DNA of 64,000 bases, taken from contig JAHQIW010007233.1 of NCBI GenBank assembly GCA_019055375.1, positions 1-64,000 on the forward strand, given 5' to 3'. Source of the stretch: Parelaphostrongylus tenuis (taxonomy: Eukaryota; Nematoda; Chromadorea; Rhabditida; Metastrongylidae). Made by a program: the position numbers and the translations under genes. Below are positions 34,246 through 43,012 of the stretch, in pieces; the first letter of the stretch is position 1; each line of letters begins with the position of its first letter. Under the pieces are notes generated by a model. It had not been told where the DNA came from. It searched no databases and saw nothing but the letters and a program-made list of their open reading frames with translations.

Positions 34246-34419
34246 TATTTCTACAATACTAGGTGCTGGATCTGTCAGCAATAACCCGTTTTCATCATTC
34301 ATGCTGGGGTTAGTAGAGGTCGCGTTTTGAATTAGAATCATTCATTTCTTTCCTTCAATAATTCTCTCGTATACACGTGTTAACTAATAGAAGCTAGACC
34401 TCTTAAGTTAGCGATGATT

Positions 34420-34665
34420 AGATATGGCATAATAAATATGTGTGACAAGTAAATAAGAACACGCACATAGTGACACTGAAGCAGATCGACAGATATTTGA
34501 GAGGCTGTTGAGCCGTTACCTTTGTGAATGGAATCTTTGGAGATGGTGGATTTCCTTCGGGTAACTTCCCAGCTTCATCCATGTACGACTTCGGTCTAGG
34601 ATACGAGACGTATTTTGACGTATCACATGCTCTCAGCACTCAGTGTTTGTATTTAATTTCGGTTT
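34420..34665 (-). CDS. Duplicated exon-like segment, copy 1
   Basis: The frame reading SKYVSYPRPKSYMDEAGKLP then PPSPKIPFTK ends at AAG/GTAACG (34520). The acceptor is unclear (CTGAG near 34634-34641). The product is not recognised. A copy lies 650 bp away at 35081-35325 and the similarity extends past the donor, so a genomic segment of about 245 bp was duplicated. Confidence 0.4.
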
Positions 34666-34669
34666 AGGA

Positions 34670-35080
34670 TACAAGGCACGAATAATTTCCCTAGCTCGAT
34701 CGCATTTGCACAATGATTCTTCGTTTGTGTCGGTAAGCCATTGGCGAGCCAAATTTATCGTTACCACCGAATGTGCTCTGCCTAACGTGCACTACACAAT
34801 TGTTTTCGTTAGTCATTAATCTACTCAGATAGATGTAGACAAAGTTCTTCATACCACTTACACAGATATAGTCATTTTGATCCGCTTGCTTAGAATTTGG
34901 GATATAGAGTAAGTTGCTCGGCACGAGAGTATTTAACAGTGCTTCTAACACTACAGCGTGGTCACCAGCAGCTCACGGTTTTCCCAATGGAAATGAATCT
35001 TTTTGAGCTTCGTAAACCTTTCTCTCTATTATTTTTCGATCTTCTAAAGTAGAACGTTTTTTGCGGTTAGACCTTTTGAG
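34670..35080. other. Spacer between duplicated segments
   Basis: No recognised gene. A minus frame at 34691-34951 is open but has no motif. Confidence 0.3.
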
Positions 35081-35325
35081 TCAATAATGATTAGAAATGG
35101 TATAATAAAAATGTGGACAAATGAATAAGAACAGGCACATAAAGACAGTAAAGCAGACCGGCAGACCTTGGAGAGGCTGTTGAGTCGTTACCTTTGCGAA
35201 TGGAGTCTTTGGAGGTGGTGAATTTACTTCGAGTAACTTCTCAGCTTCATCCACGAACGACTTCGGTTTACGATACAAGACGTATTTTAACGTATCACAT
35301 GCTCTTAGCACTCAGTTTTGTATTT
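35081..35325 (-). CDS. Duplicated exon-like segment, copy 2
   Basis: The frame reading LKYVLYRKPKSFVDEAEKLL then SPPPKTPFAK ends at AAG/GTAACG (35192). The frame is open in both copies and the peptides differ at roughly a third of positions without stops, which suggests past selection on the coding frame. The parent gene is not identified. Confidence 0.4.
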
Positions 35326-35329
35326 AACT

Positions 35330-35730
35330 GCCAGGGTCGCCAACTGATTGTAATTGACTCCGCATATCTGTGCCTGACGTAGAAAAGTCCTTGGAGGCAG
35401 TTTTATTCAAAGGAAATCTAATGACAACGAAGCAGAAAGAGAAGGATGTAGGAGAGCGTGGTAGGAGCGTTGAAAGGACCCCGTGGTAGAACATTGAGAA
35501 GACTCATCGACAGGACTCCCTTGACAAGACTAGTGCTTGTGATGGAAGCGTGGATAGGACTCTTGGTAGGACTGTCAGTACTCCCCCGACGGAATTTCCG
35601 TCAGGGCTCAAATATGGATTTGAAAGCCAGGAATTTCGCCTGGTAAACGCTATCTCTCTACGGCAGTCAGATTCCCAAGCCATGAGATCTACTGATTAGT
35701 GATGCCGAGAAAATCATAGTTCAAAGGTTC
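35330..35730. other. GTAGGAC-rich region with a small hairpin
   Basis: Degenerate GGTAGGA/GACAGGACT/GACTCTTG units run at about 35455-35580. A stem-loop GACGGAA/TTCCGTC stands at 35584-35606. Confidence 0.4.
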
Positions 35731-35734
35731 TTAT

Positions 35735-36125
35735 TGATTATGAGGGGACAAATAAGAAACTGCCCTCATTCGCTGGTGAGAAACTTTTTATAAGACTTTT
35801 AGTAACCATTCGAAATCTGAAACTTCAGGCTACAGCCTCACGTCGCCGGTTTTCGACAAACCTTTTTTTTTGAAGTTGCTTCAGAACGAGATCTTTTGCG
35901 TTGCAAACTTGCATATTTCTCGCCGGACAGAGATCCAATTTGAACGAAAGAGCTCTGACGGCGAGAATATGCGCGTCTGAGACATAGTTTTGTGTGGATT
36001 TAAAGTTATAAAAGCATGTTTTCGAAAAACGGCGACGTGGGGCTGTAGCCAGAAATCTAAACTCTCCAATGGTTACTAACACCCCTATGCAAACTTCTTC
36101 TCCAACGGATGAGGTAGGTTTTTCA
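35735..36125. repeat. MITE-E, complete palindrome
   Basis: Left GAGGGGACAAATAAGAAACT with TCATTCGCTGG and right CAACGGATGAGGTAGGTTTT are inverted copies. Both arms carry the GCCACGT..CCGGTTTTCG / CGAAAAACGGCGACGTGG pair. Confidence 0.75.
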
Positions 36126-36369
36126 TTCGTACACTTAGATTCAGAAGGAACCGCCTAAACATACTGTGCACTAGAACATTCTTTCGTCACAACCAATCTG
36201 ATTCCCATGAGATCTAACGGAAATGTTAACGACATATATTTTACTAGGGTTAGTACTACACCTAGAAATCCTCATAATCTGTACTATTGCAGGAACTTAG
36301 GATCTATGACAAATGTGTAGAGCGGCGAACGACATTTTACAAATCGTCACTCATCAGCTATAACGCAAT

Positions 36370-36720
36370 AATGTGGAGCGCTGTGCAAAAATCATTTGCA
36401 TCAGTCGGGATTCGAACCCAGATCTCACTCTTTCCGGGAGCGTATGCTGAGTGCAAATGTTTTTGCACAGCACATCACATTATTGGGTATACTGTTACAC
36501 TATACCACCGCAAGTGGCGGTCAGATAAAAGATTTCTGACCGAATGGTAGAGGTAATTCGCTGGTTGACCAAAAAACCCGTCGTGGAGTTCAAGCGACAA
36601 GCCTACCATTGCGAGTGCAAAACGTAATCTTCTCTTCACTGCCAAGCGCGCTATGAAGCCTCTTCCGGGATAGAAAGCCCTGGGTTAGAATCGCCGATTT
36701 TACCAAGCTATTGATTGAGC
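36370..36720. mobile_element. tTIR element (minus core) followed by a MITE-H-like arm
   Basis: 36370-36540: AATGTGGAGCGCTGTGCAAA and TTTTGCACAGCACATCACAT are inverted ends around GTCGGGATTCGAACCCAGA (B box on the minus strand). 36575-36690 has GGAGTTCAAGCGACAAGC as in MITE-H at 18.2 kb. Confidence 0.65.
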
Positions 36721-36868
36721 GTTAAAAGTCCGTTGGAAACCTGAACACAGACGAGGACGAGCGTACAGTCTCAGCCGAAGGTCCATATAAATCTTCTCTT
36801 CGCTGCCATAAAGCATTAAGGAGGCCCTCTTCACAAAACCAAGAACGCAGCACTGAAATCGCAGCGCT

Positions 36869-37514
36869 TTAAGCTATCGACTGACTACTCGAATCCGAGC
36901 GAAAAAACTCAGCCCAGCAAAAAAAGCCCCGAATTAATAGAGTATTCAAAAGAAACATGCGGTCCCGAGGGGTTGAGCCTTCCGTGTACATTACGGAAAC
37001 GTTTTCAACTAACAAAGGTCGAAAACAATAGAGTACAACTCTCTCAAACTTTCGCAACAGCCACCCGGCGACTTCATTTTCGTTGAATAAAAGGAGACCT
37101 TCCGGGTCAGGGAGCGATTTGGGATGGTTCGGGTCGACAAGGTGGCTGACTGAGCGATCTGGGACGATCCGGGCCGACAAGAAGATTGACTGATCCATTT
37201 GGCACGATCCGCGTCGACAAGGTGACTGACTGATCTGGACGATCGCGCAGTCTGGGATCACACGATCCGGGTCGACAAGGTGACTGACTGATCCGTTTGG
37301 CACGATCCGGGTCGACAAAAGGTGACTGACTGATCCGTTTGGCACGATCCGGGTCGATAAACATGACCAATTGACCCAGACGTTGCTCCAATGCGAATCG
37401 ATTGACGTGCTGGCTTTGGACGACCGCAACATCGCCACGCGTTGTCCGCACCGCTACCATTTTGTCGTCACCCGTCAGGAAAACGCTCCCCATCCTTCTC
37501 CGGATCGTTCCCAT
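36869..37514 (-). repeat. Minisatellite (37105-37362) inside long minus open frames
   Basis: Unit of about 40-45 bp built on CACGATCCGGGTCGACAAGG, TGACTGACTGATCCGTTTGG, repeated about six times with changes. Two overlapping minus frames, 189 and 135 codons, run through it; the second starts MGTIRRRMGSVFLTGDDKMV outside the repeat and then repeats DPDRAKRISQSP. Long frames in two phases suggest that repeat structure, not selection, keeps them open. Confidence 0.6.
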
Positions 37515-37555
37515 CCCTTTTTTTGCATTGAATCCAATTCGTAGCCGACCGAAGC

Positions 37556-37665
37556 TAACTTCCTTGTCTAGCCGGTGCGAGGTTGTTTACACCAGTAGTG
37601 GTTTTGTTGTTTTGTTGTTTATCGATGGGTGACGTTACGGCGACTTCGCCTTCCTCAAAGTGCCT
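37556..37665 (-). repeat. HHR2 site with CAA-rich leader
   Basis: On the minus strand the HHR2-like motif (37626-37664: TTGAGGA, GGCGAAGTCGCC, GTAACGTC) is followed by CATCGATAAACAACAAAACA and a TGTAAACAACCTCG string. The same order occurs on the plus strand at 39474-39580, so motif and leader travel together. Confidence 0.5.
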
Positions 37666-37774
37666 CGAGACGTACGGTATATTAGACTATTGAATTCACT
37701 GATTAAATCAAACTGAACAATTATTGATTGAAATTCATAATTAACTTTTTTTGAATAAAAGTACTTTTCTGTTA

Positions 37775-38665
37775 TCCGGAAGCAAATGAAAAAACTGATT
37801 CTTATTCGCTGGACAAGAGTTTTTCATAGGAATTCCAATAATCATTCGAAAGCTTAAATCTCTGACAACAACCCCACGTGGTCCGGTTTTTCAAAACAGT
37901 CTTTTATAACGTTGTAAAATCCAAAATAAAATTACATTTCACACGATCACGTGTTTTTTTTCTCTTATCGAGCTTATATCTCGCTGGACAAAACTCCTTT
38001 CTTAGAGTGCTAGTGCTCCTTCGATAGCACAAATGTCGAAGAATTCAAAAACGTGTTGCTTTTTGCCGTAACTCTTTTGATAGTGCTGTAGGAGGAAGAA
38101 AACTTTTGTGCTTCAAATCTTGCCGGACAGAGCTCTTTATTCAGACTATTAGTTATCATTCGATAGCGTAAGTTTCAGCAATTCCAGCACTGTGCTTATC
38201 TTCTGGAAAGACTGTTTCACTGCAGTGTAGCAGAGAAAATAAGATTAAGTTTCACACATACGGCGAGCTTGTCTACCGGCTAATCTGCGAGAGGGAGGGA
38301 GGCGGGGCGATTGATTGATCAGTGCTCCGACGGGTTAGATATGTGGGGCGCAACTTGTTATTCATTTGGGGATTTTTTGTTCCTCCGTGAAAGAAACTTC
38401 AGACGGGCGATTGATTCAGATACTACGAGATTTTCGTTATACGCTTCATATGTTTTCCTTGTTTCCAGCGAATTATACGCTGATAAAAATTAAGGTGCGC
38501 GGCGGGTGTGGAACATAGTTTTATTTCGGATCTTACAACGTTATAGAAAAGCTTTTTCGAAAACCGGCCACGTACGGCTCTAGCCAGAGATTCAAGCCTT
38601 CGATTGATTACTAACAATTCTATGAAAACTTTTTGCCCAGCGAATGAGATCGTTTCTTGATTTGT
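37775..38665. repeat. MITE-E pair of arms
   Basis: Plus arm about 37775-38240 (TTATTCGCTGGACAAGAG, GCCGGACAGAGCTCTTTAT, TTCTGGAAAGACTGTTTCAC) and minus arm about 38480-38665 (ACGTACGGCTCTAGCCAGAG, CCAGCGAATGAGATCG). Confidence 0.65.
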
Positions 38666-38810
38666 TCCCTGAATAACAGAAAAGAATCAATTTATCGATT
38701 AGACAGAATTGAGAAAACTATTGTAGTGAAACTTTCGCAGTAAATGGTTTGTTTGAATAGAAGATAAAACTCAAATTGAAGTGGTCTGTCAATGAGGGCT
38801 GACTTATAGA

Positions 38811-38853
38811 GCCCGATACACGTGTTTCGATCTTGCCATCTTGTCAGTCGGGC
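38811..38853 (-). ncRNA. Hammerhead motif, HHF family, one core change
   Basis: Minus strand: helix I GCCCGA/TCGGGC perfect, core CTGACAA (G8 to A), helix II GATGGCAAGATC (three pairs plus one mismatch), GAAA, CACGTGTA. The G8 change should abolish cleavage. Confidence 0.65.
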
Positions 38854-39267
38854 AGTTACCCTTTCTCGTCTTTTGCCAATCCTGTGTGGGTGCTCCAGTC
38901 CCCACAATAAGAGTTAGAGCGACGTCGAACGCTTTACACTCTATGTCCAGTGAAAAACTCACCGAACACAGAGTGTTGTACACTCGATTGCTCGTGGCTA
39001 ATATATTCAATATGTGATAACTTTCATTTCGAGTGTTTTCTCAAGACCACAGCTCAAATTTCAATATGCCTAGCAATCATTTATGAGCCACGCACGCGCA
39101 AAGTTATCATATATTGAATATACTAGCCATGAGCAATCGAGTGTACAATACTCTGTGTTCGGTGAGTTTTTCACTGGACATAGAGTGTAAAGCGTTCGAC
39201 GTCGCTAACTCTTAGTGTGGGGACTGGAGCACCCACAGAGATTAGCAAAAGACGAGAAAGGGTAACT

Positions 39268-39310
39268 GCTCGACTGACGAGATCGCAAGATCGAAACACG
39301 TGTATCGAGC
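39268..39310 (+). ncRNA. Intact type I hammerhead ribozyme motif
   Basis: Reading 5' to 3': helix I strand GCTCGA (39268-39273); core CTGACGA (39274-39280); helix II GATC, loop GCAA, GATC (39281-39292); GAAA (39293-39296); ACAC/GTGT helix III sequence, self-complementary and without a loop (39296-39303); cleavage base A at 39304; helix I strand TCGAGC (39305-39310). Every invariant hammerhead base is present. A helix III with no loop implies pairing between two copies or a strained monomer, as known for short-stem-III hammerheads of some repeats. Predicted cut after 39304. Helix I differs from sister copies by a compensating pair (C-G to T-A). Confidence 0.85.
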
Positions 39311-39473
39311 TCTATAAGTCAGCCCTCTTTAACAGACCACTGACATGCGAGGCTCAAAAATGATTGCAAAGCATATTGAAATTTGAGCTGTGGTCGAAAG
39401 AAAACACTCGAAACGAAAGTTATCAAATTGAAGTACTATCAATTTGAACTCAGCATACCACATGCCCCCAGGC

Positions 39474-39580
39474 GGCTCTGAAAGAGGTGAAGTCGCCGAG
39501 ACGTCAGCCATCCATAAACAACAACACAACAAGTCTACTACTACTGTAAACAACCTCGGTCCGTAGGTAAACAGGACAAG
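39474..39580 (+). ncRNA. Hammerhead-like motif (HHR2) with CAA-rich leader
   Basis: GGCT, CTGAAAGA (one extra A), GGTGAAGTCGCC, GAGA in place of GAAA, CGTC, AGCC. Helix I (GGCT/AGCC) and the GTC triplet are good; the core is damaged. It is followed by CATCCATAAACAACAACACA as at 37.6 kb. Confidence 0.45.
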
Positions 39581-39609
39581 GGGAAATCTTCTGATTTTTT
39601 TCGGTTCTT

Positions 39610-40320
39610 TTTCGTTATGAGGGGACACAAATGAATATTCGACCTCATTCGTTAGACAGGAACTTTTCATATAATGTTAGTAATCACTTCGGAAGCTTAA
39701 ATCTCTGGCCACAGCTCCATCACGTTTCAGGTTTTCGTAAGAGCTTTTTTGACGTTCTTACAGAAGGAAATCTCCCGTGTTTCAGAGACGCTTATCTATC
39801 GCCGGGCCGCACTCTTTATCTGGACTATCAGTTATCATCTGATAACGTAACGTTTGTTGATCACAATGCCGAGCTTATGTTCCGGAAAGACCGTTTCTCT
39901 GCAGTGCAGCAGGAAAAATAGTGTCTGCAAACGCGAGCAAGTGGTCTTTGGTCAAGTTGCGGGCCACTAGGTGAGACGGCAGGGTGGTTCCAGGAGATTA
40001 TCGATCGATTTTTGAGCATATGAGCGTGTAGAGAGAATCCGTAGTACCCGAAGGTATTCTAGTCGCTATGTGGAACAATCAAGTTGTTGTGGCCTCCTGA
40101 ATTCCGTCAAAGTGTCAAATGATGACTGATTTGTCCCTTGGCAATATAAAAGTATCTAAAGTCTTTTATGAGCGGAAATATACATTTTAATTGAAGCTAT
40201 CTTTGTTTTTTGGAAACCGGCCACGTACGGCTCAAGCCAGAGGATTTAAGCTTCCGAATGATTACAAACACTCCTATGAAAAGTTCTTGGCCACCGTGAG
40301 TGATCGTTTCTTCATCTTGT
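39610..40320. repeat. MITE-E pair of arms
   Basis: Plus arm about 39615-39920 (GACCTCATTCGTTAGACAGG, CTTCGGAAGCTTAAATCTC) and minus arm about 40210-40320 (CGTACGGCTCAAGCCAGAGG). Confidence 0.6.
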
Positions 40321-40324
40321 TTCT

Positions 40325-40815
40325 TATAACTGAAAAGAATCAAATCTTTCCATTCTAAACGACCCTTACTTCACATCTTGCGTTCATCGACTAACTGCCG
40401 AAAAGTGTTGAATGGATCAGTCCTGCACCGAACATCACTAACCAGGCGATCACCTGTCCTCGTTCTTCAAATTCACTAGTATTAATTATTAATGCCAAGG
40501 TTTATAGGATTTCAGTCTGTTGTACCATTTTGACGTATTTTCGCTGGACCGAACTGCAGTCGATGATGTTCAATGATAGCTACTAGTAATTCGTCTATCT
40601 GTTTTTTCTTTTCCAGTCTCTTCTCTACTGACTCAGAGCCGGAGCTGACCTCTCCATTTCCAAGAGGACGATTGGTCTACTAACTCCTTTGAGAAAAACA
40701 TTAACGACGGGTTACAACACAGAGAGTTCCGAACCATTGTGTTTCGAGATTCTTCTAACTTTTCGTAAGTTACCACTCTTCTTTGCCCATGGAAGGACAT
40801 TTCTTCTTCCCGTAA
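40325..40815. other. No recognised feature
   Basis: Unassigned sequence between repeats; no splice-linked coding segment. Confidence 0.4.
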
Positions 40816-40819
40816 ATTT

Positions 40820-41130
40820 GCATATGCATATATGATATACGTATATGTTTTATATACATGTACAATATATATGTATAAACATATACATATATATATAACA
40901 TATATACATATGTACCTGCACGTACATGTGTACCTATTTGCATGCACGGTGTGTTTATATACGTATATATATAATATTTATATATTGTATATATATACGT
41001 GTATATATACCTATGTATGCATACGTATATAAACATACGTGCATGCATACATGGGTATACGTATGCATATACATATATGTGCGTATGTACATATGTATAT
41101 GCGCATATATATGCGTCATACATACAAAGA
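40820..41130. repeat. CATATG/TACGTA microsatellite
   Basis: Alternating ATATACAT/GTATATA/CGTACATG units, the second longest such tract in the window. Non-coding in all frames. Confidence 0.9.
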
Positions 41131-41139
41131 TTTATTCTT

Positions 41140-41485
41140 AATTAAGTGTCGTATACAAAAGTTCGAATGTCGAATCTGTTACACTTTTTTCTTTTGGTGA
41201 AAATAGGGACTGTAGGGAAACCATTTTAGGAAAACTGAGGTGCAAGGAATAACTCGGCACCCGCAATTCAAAACCCATTCGAGGGTTGTGAGTCGTACTC
41301 GTACCTCCTCGCCATTTTTTACTGATTGTTTCCTTTCAAGAGTGATCTAAATCCAAATAGAGCATCGTAATTTGATCGATTCTCATTAATCACAAGAATT
41401 TTTTGGCATTTTCTCTCAAGTAGTCATTTTAAACGATTTTAGGACGGTACTTTTATCATAATACCTCTATATTAGGTCCTTATTT
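41140..41485. other. No recognised feature
   Basis: AT-rich unassigned sequence. Confidence 0.4.
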
Positions 41486-41489
41486 GAGA

Positions 41490-42040
41490 CCTTGCTCAAA
41501 ATTAACGCATCCAGACAGCATATTCTAGGGCCATTGATGAGTTCTGTTATGAGCACTTATACATTGCAGTGCACGTGTTTCGGCATTGCAGCCTCGTCGG
41601 TTTCACAGTGCCCCTCGTCTATGCCGATTCCCTTAGGGAGAGCCCCCTTACATCGGAGTATCGTCGACGAACACGTTACAGCGTAAGTGAAGTGAAAATC
41701 CACTTCACCCACGGGTAACATATCACTGAAAAGTCAAGTGTAGTCACCACACATTGCAGTAATTAACAGTCTGTTTGCTCAAAGCGAGTATTTTTATTGT
41801 GGCTTCATTATACCTAGGCTGCAAAGCAGAAACACGTGTATTACAGTGTATAAGTGCTTATAACAGGCCTCATAAAAGGCTTAAAATATGCTTTAAGGAT
41901 GTGTTAATTCTGAGTGAGGACCGAAATCACGTGTGTTGCTTTGTAGAAGTGCTCATAATACTTCATGAAAGACTCAAAATACACTGTCAGGATTTCAGGA
42001 TGCCTGGAAAATTGCTATTCTTTGGCGTCTAGCCATAATA
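41490..42040. repeat. HHF-related units with degenerate hammerheads
   Basis: Minus motif at about 41565-41607 (CCGACGA, GGCTGCAATGCC, GAAA, CACGTGCA) and plus-oriented partial relatives at about 41815-41850 (GGCTGCAAAGCAGAAACACG) and 41918-41945 (GACCGAAATCACGTGTG). All share the GAAA..CACGTG part and a nearby TATAAGTGCT string, but none has a full core. Confidence 0.5.
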
Positions 42041-42244
42041 GTTATACCTCTCTATTCAACTTCTTAGAAACTCGCTTAAGTTTCAGTATAATGTGGTCGC
42101 ATACTCCAAGCCTTTGGAGGTCTGGTATGGCACTTTTAGTGCTAACTGTGCGTTTCAGCTTTCTAGTAAGCGTCATCACTACCACAGGCCTTGCGCATCA
42201 ACCGAACTTGTACAGTCAAGGGTATCGGCGCCGGAAATGTTACA

Positions 42245-42314
42245 CTGCACGTCAAGTCATGGGCTGGTAAGACATAAGTCGCTACGTCAAGTGATCTATT
42301 CACTTGACGTGCAG
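42245..42314. repeat. Nested perfect inverted repeats
   Basis: CTGCACGTCAAGT (42245-42257) is a perfect inverted match to ACTTGACGTGCAG (42302-42314). ACGTCAAGTG (42284-42293) also pairs perfectly with CACTTGACGT (42301-42310) across a 7 nt loop. The right arm can pair with either left arm. Confidence 0.7.
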
Positions 42315-42539
42315 GATAATATGTTCAGGCCGGTATTCCATAGCTGTATAGGCTCGGTTGAACCGAAAAGCTTGCGTCAGTGATGAGACTGCTAGAAGTC
42401 GAAACGAACGTCCAGCACTGGGATTGCCATAGCAGACTTCTGAAAGGCTTGAAATGTCTATCAAACAATAATAGTCATTTCCAATTAATTCAGTTAACTT
42501 GTCGATAAATAGTGGTTCACTGTAGTTAACTATAGCTAA

Positions 42540-42960
42540 GAGAATTTAGTGGTGAGCAAAAATTCGCGGGAGCTAAACCCGCGTTTGACCCATACCGAGG
42601 CGTGTGCTACCACTACACCATAGGGGCACAGTTGCGCAACCACTCTTTCTTCAATATCCCTATGATAGCTATCAGCCATCCTGCTTAACTGGGTTTTATG
42701 AAGCGATATCGTATACCCGACCAGACCTGTTAAAGCTTGGTGACTGCTAGCTATCATAAAGACATTGAAGAATGACGGTGGCGCAAGTGTGCCTCGGTGA
42801 TGCAGTAGCGGCACGTGTCCCCGGTATGGGTGAAACACGAGTTCAATTCCCGTCTAAGGTCGAGTTTTTTGCTCACCGCTCAATTCTTTCAGCCATAATT
42901 GAAAGATCATAACACTGCGAAAAAGGCAGTGAAAATCTTAGAAATCTCAAGTGGTTAACT
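42540..42960. mobile_element. tFB fold-back element, both tRNA-like ends present
   Basis: The left module (42545-42640) is minus-oriented (GGGAGCTAAACCCGCGTTTG, B box inverted) and the right module (42780-42865) is plus-oriented (TCGGTGATGCAGTAGCGGCA, then CGAGTTCAATTCCCGTC). They are joined by an inverted-repeat centre (GATAGCTATCAGCCA / TGACTGCTAGCTATC) with a CTGGGTTTTATGAAGCG loop. The outer ends are GTGGTGAGCAAAAATTC and TTTTTTGCTCACCGCTCAA. It ends directly before the first exon of the coiled-coil gene. Confidence 0.75.
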
Positions 42961-43012
42961 ATTTTTTCAGGATCTGTTAAGAGCTTTAACCCAGCGACAA
43001 CATTAACAACAA
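42961..43012 (+). promoter_or_regulatory. Acceptor site and 5' UTR of the coiled-coil gene
   Basis: ATTTTTTCAG is followed by 42 bases without ATG and then the first ATG of the gene at 43013. In nematodes such a site upstream of the start codon commonly receives a trans-spliced leader; a 5' non-coding exon further left is the alternative. Confidence 0.5.

Larger units (their letters stand above)
38775..39420. repeat. HHF element pair in head-to-head palindrome
   Basis: Two units of about 320 bp, minus (38775-39100) and plus (39105-39420), are inverted copies. Each runs GTTATCATATATTGAATATA, CAATCGAGTGTACAATACTC, GGACTGGAGCACCCACAG, hammerhead, AAGTCAGCCCTCTTTAACAG, AGCATATTGAAATTTGAGCT, ACTCGAAACGAAAGTTATCA, so the unit starts and ends with GTTATCA. 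No protein. Confidence 0.75.

Noticed and set aside
37600..37665. LTR retrotransposon end
   Set aside because: No second LTR, primer-binding site or gag/pol sequence nearby; the conserved block starts at a hammerhead-like motif instead.
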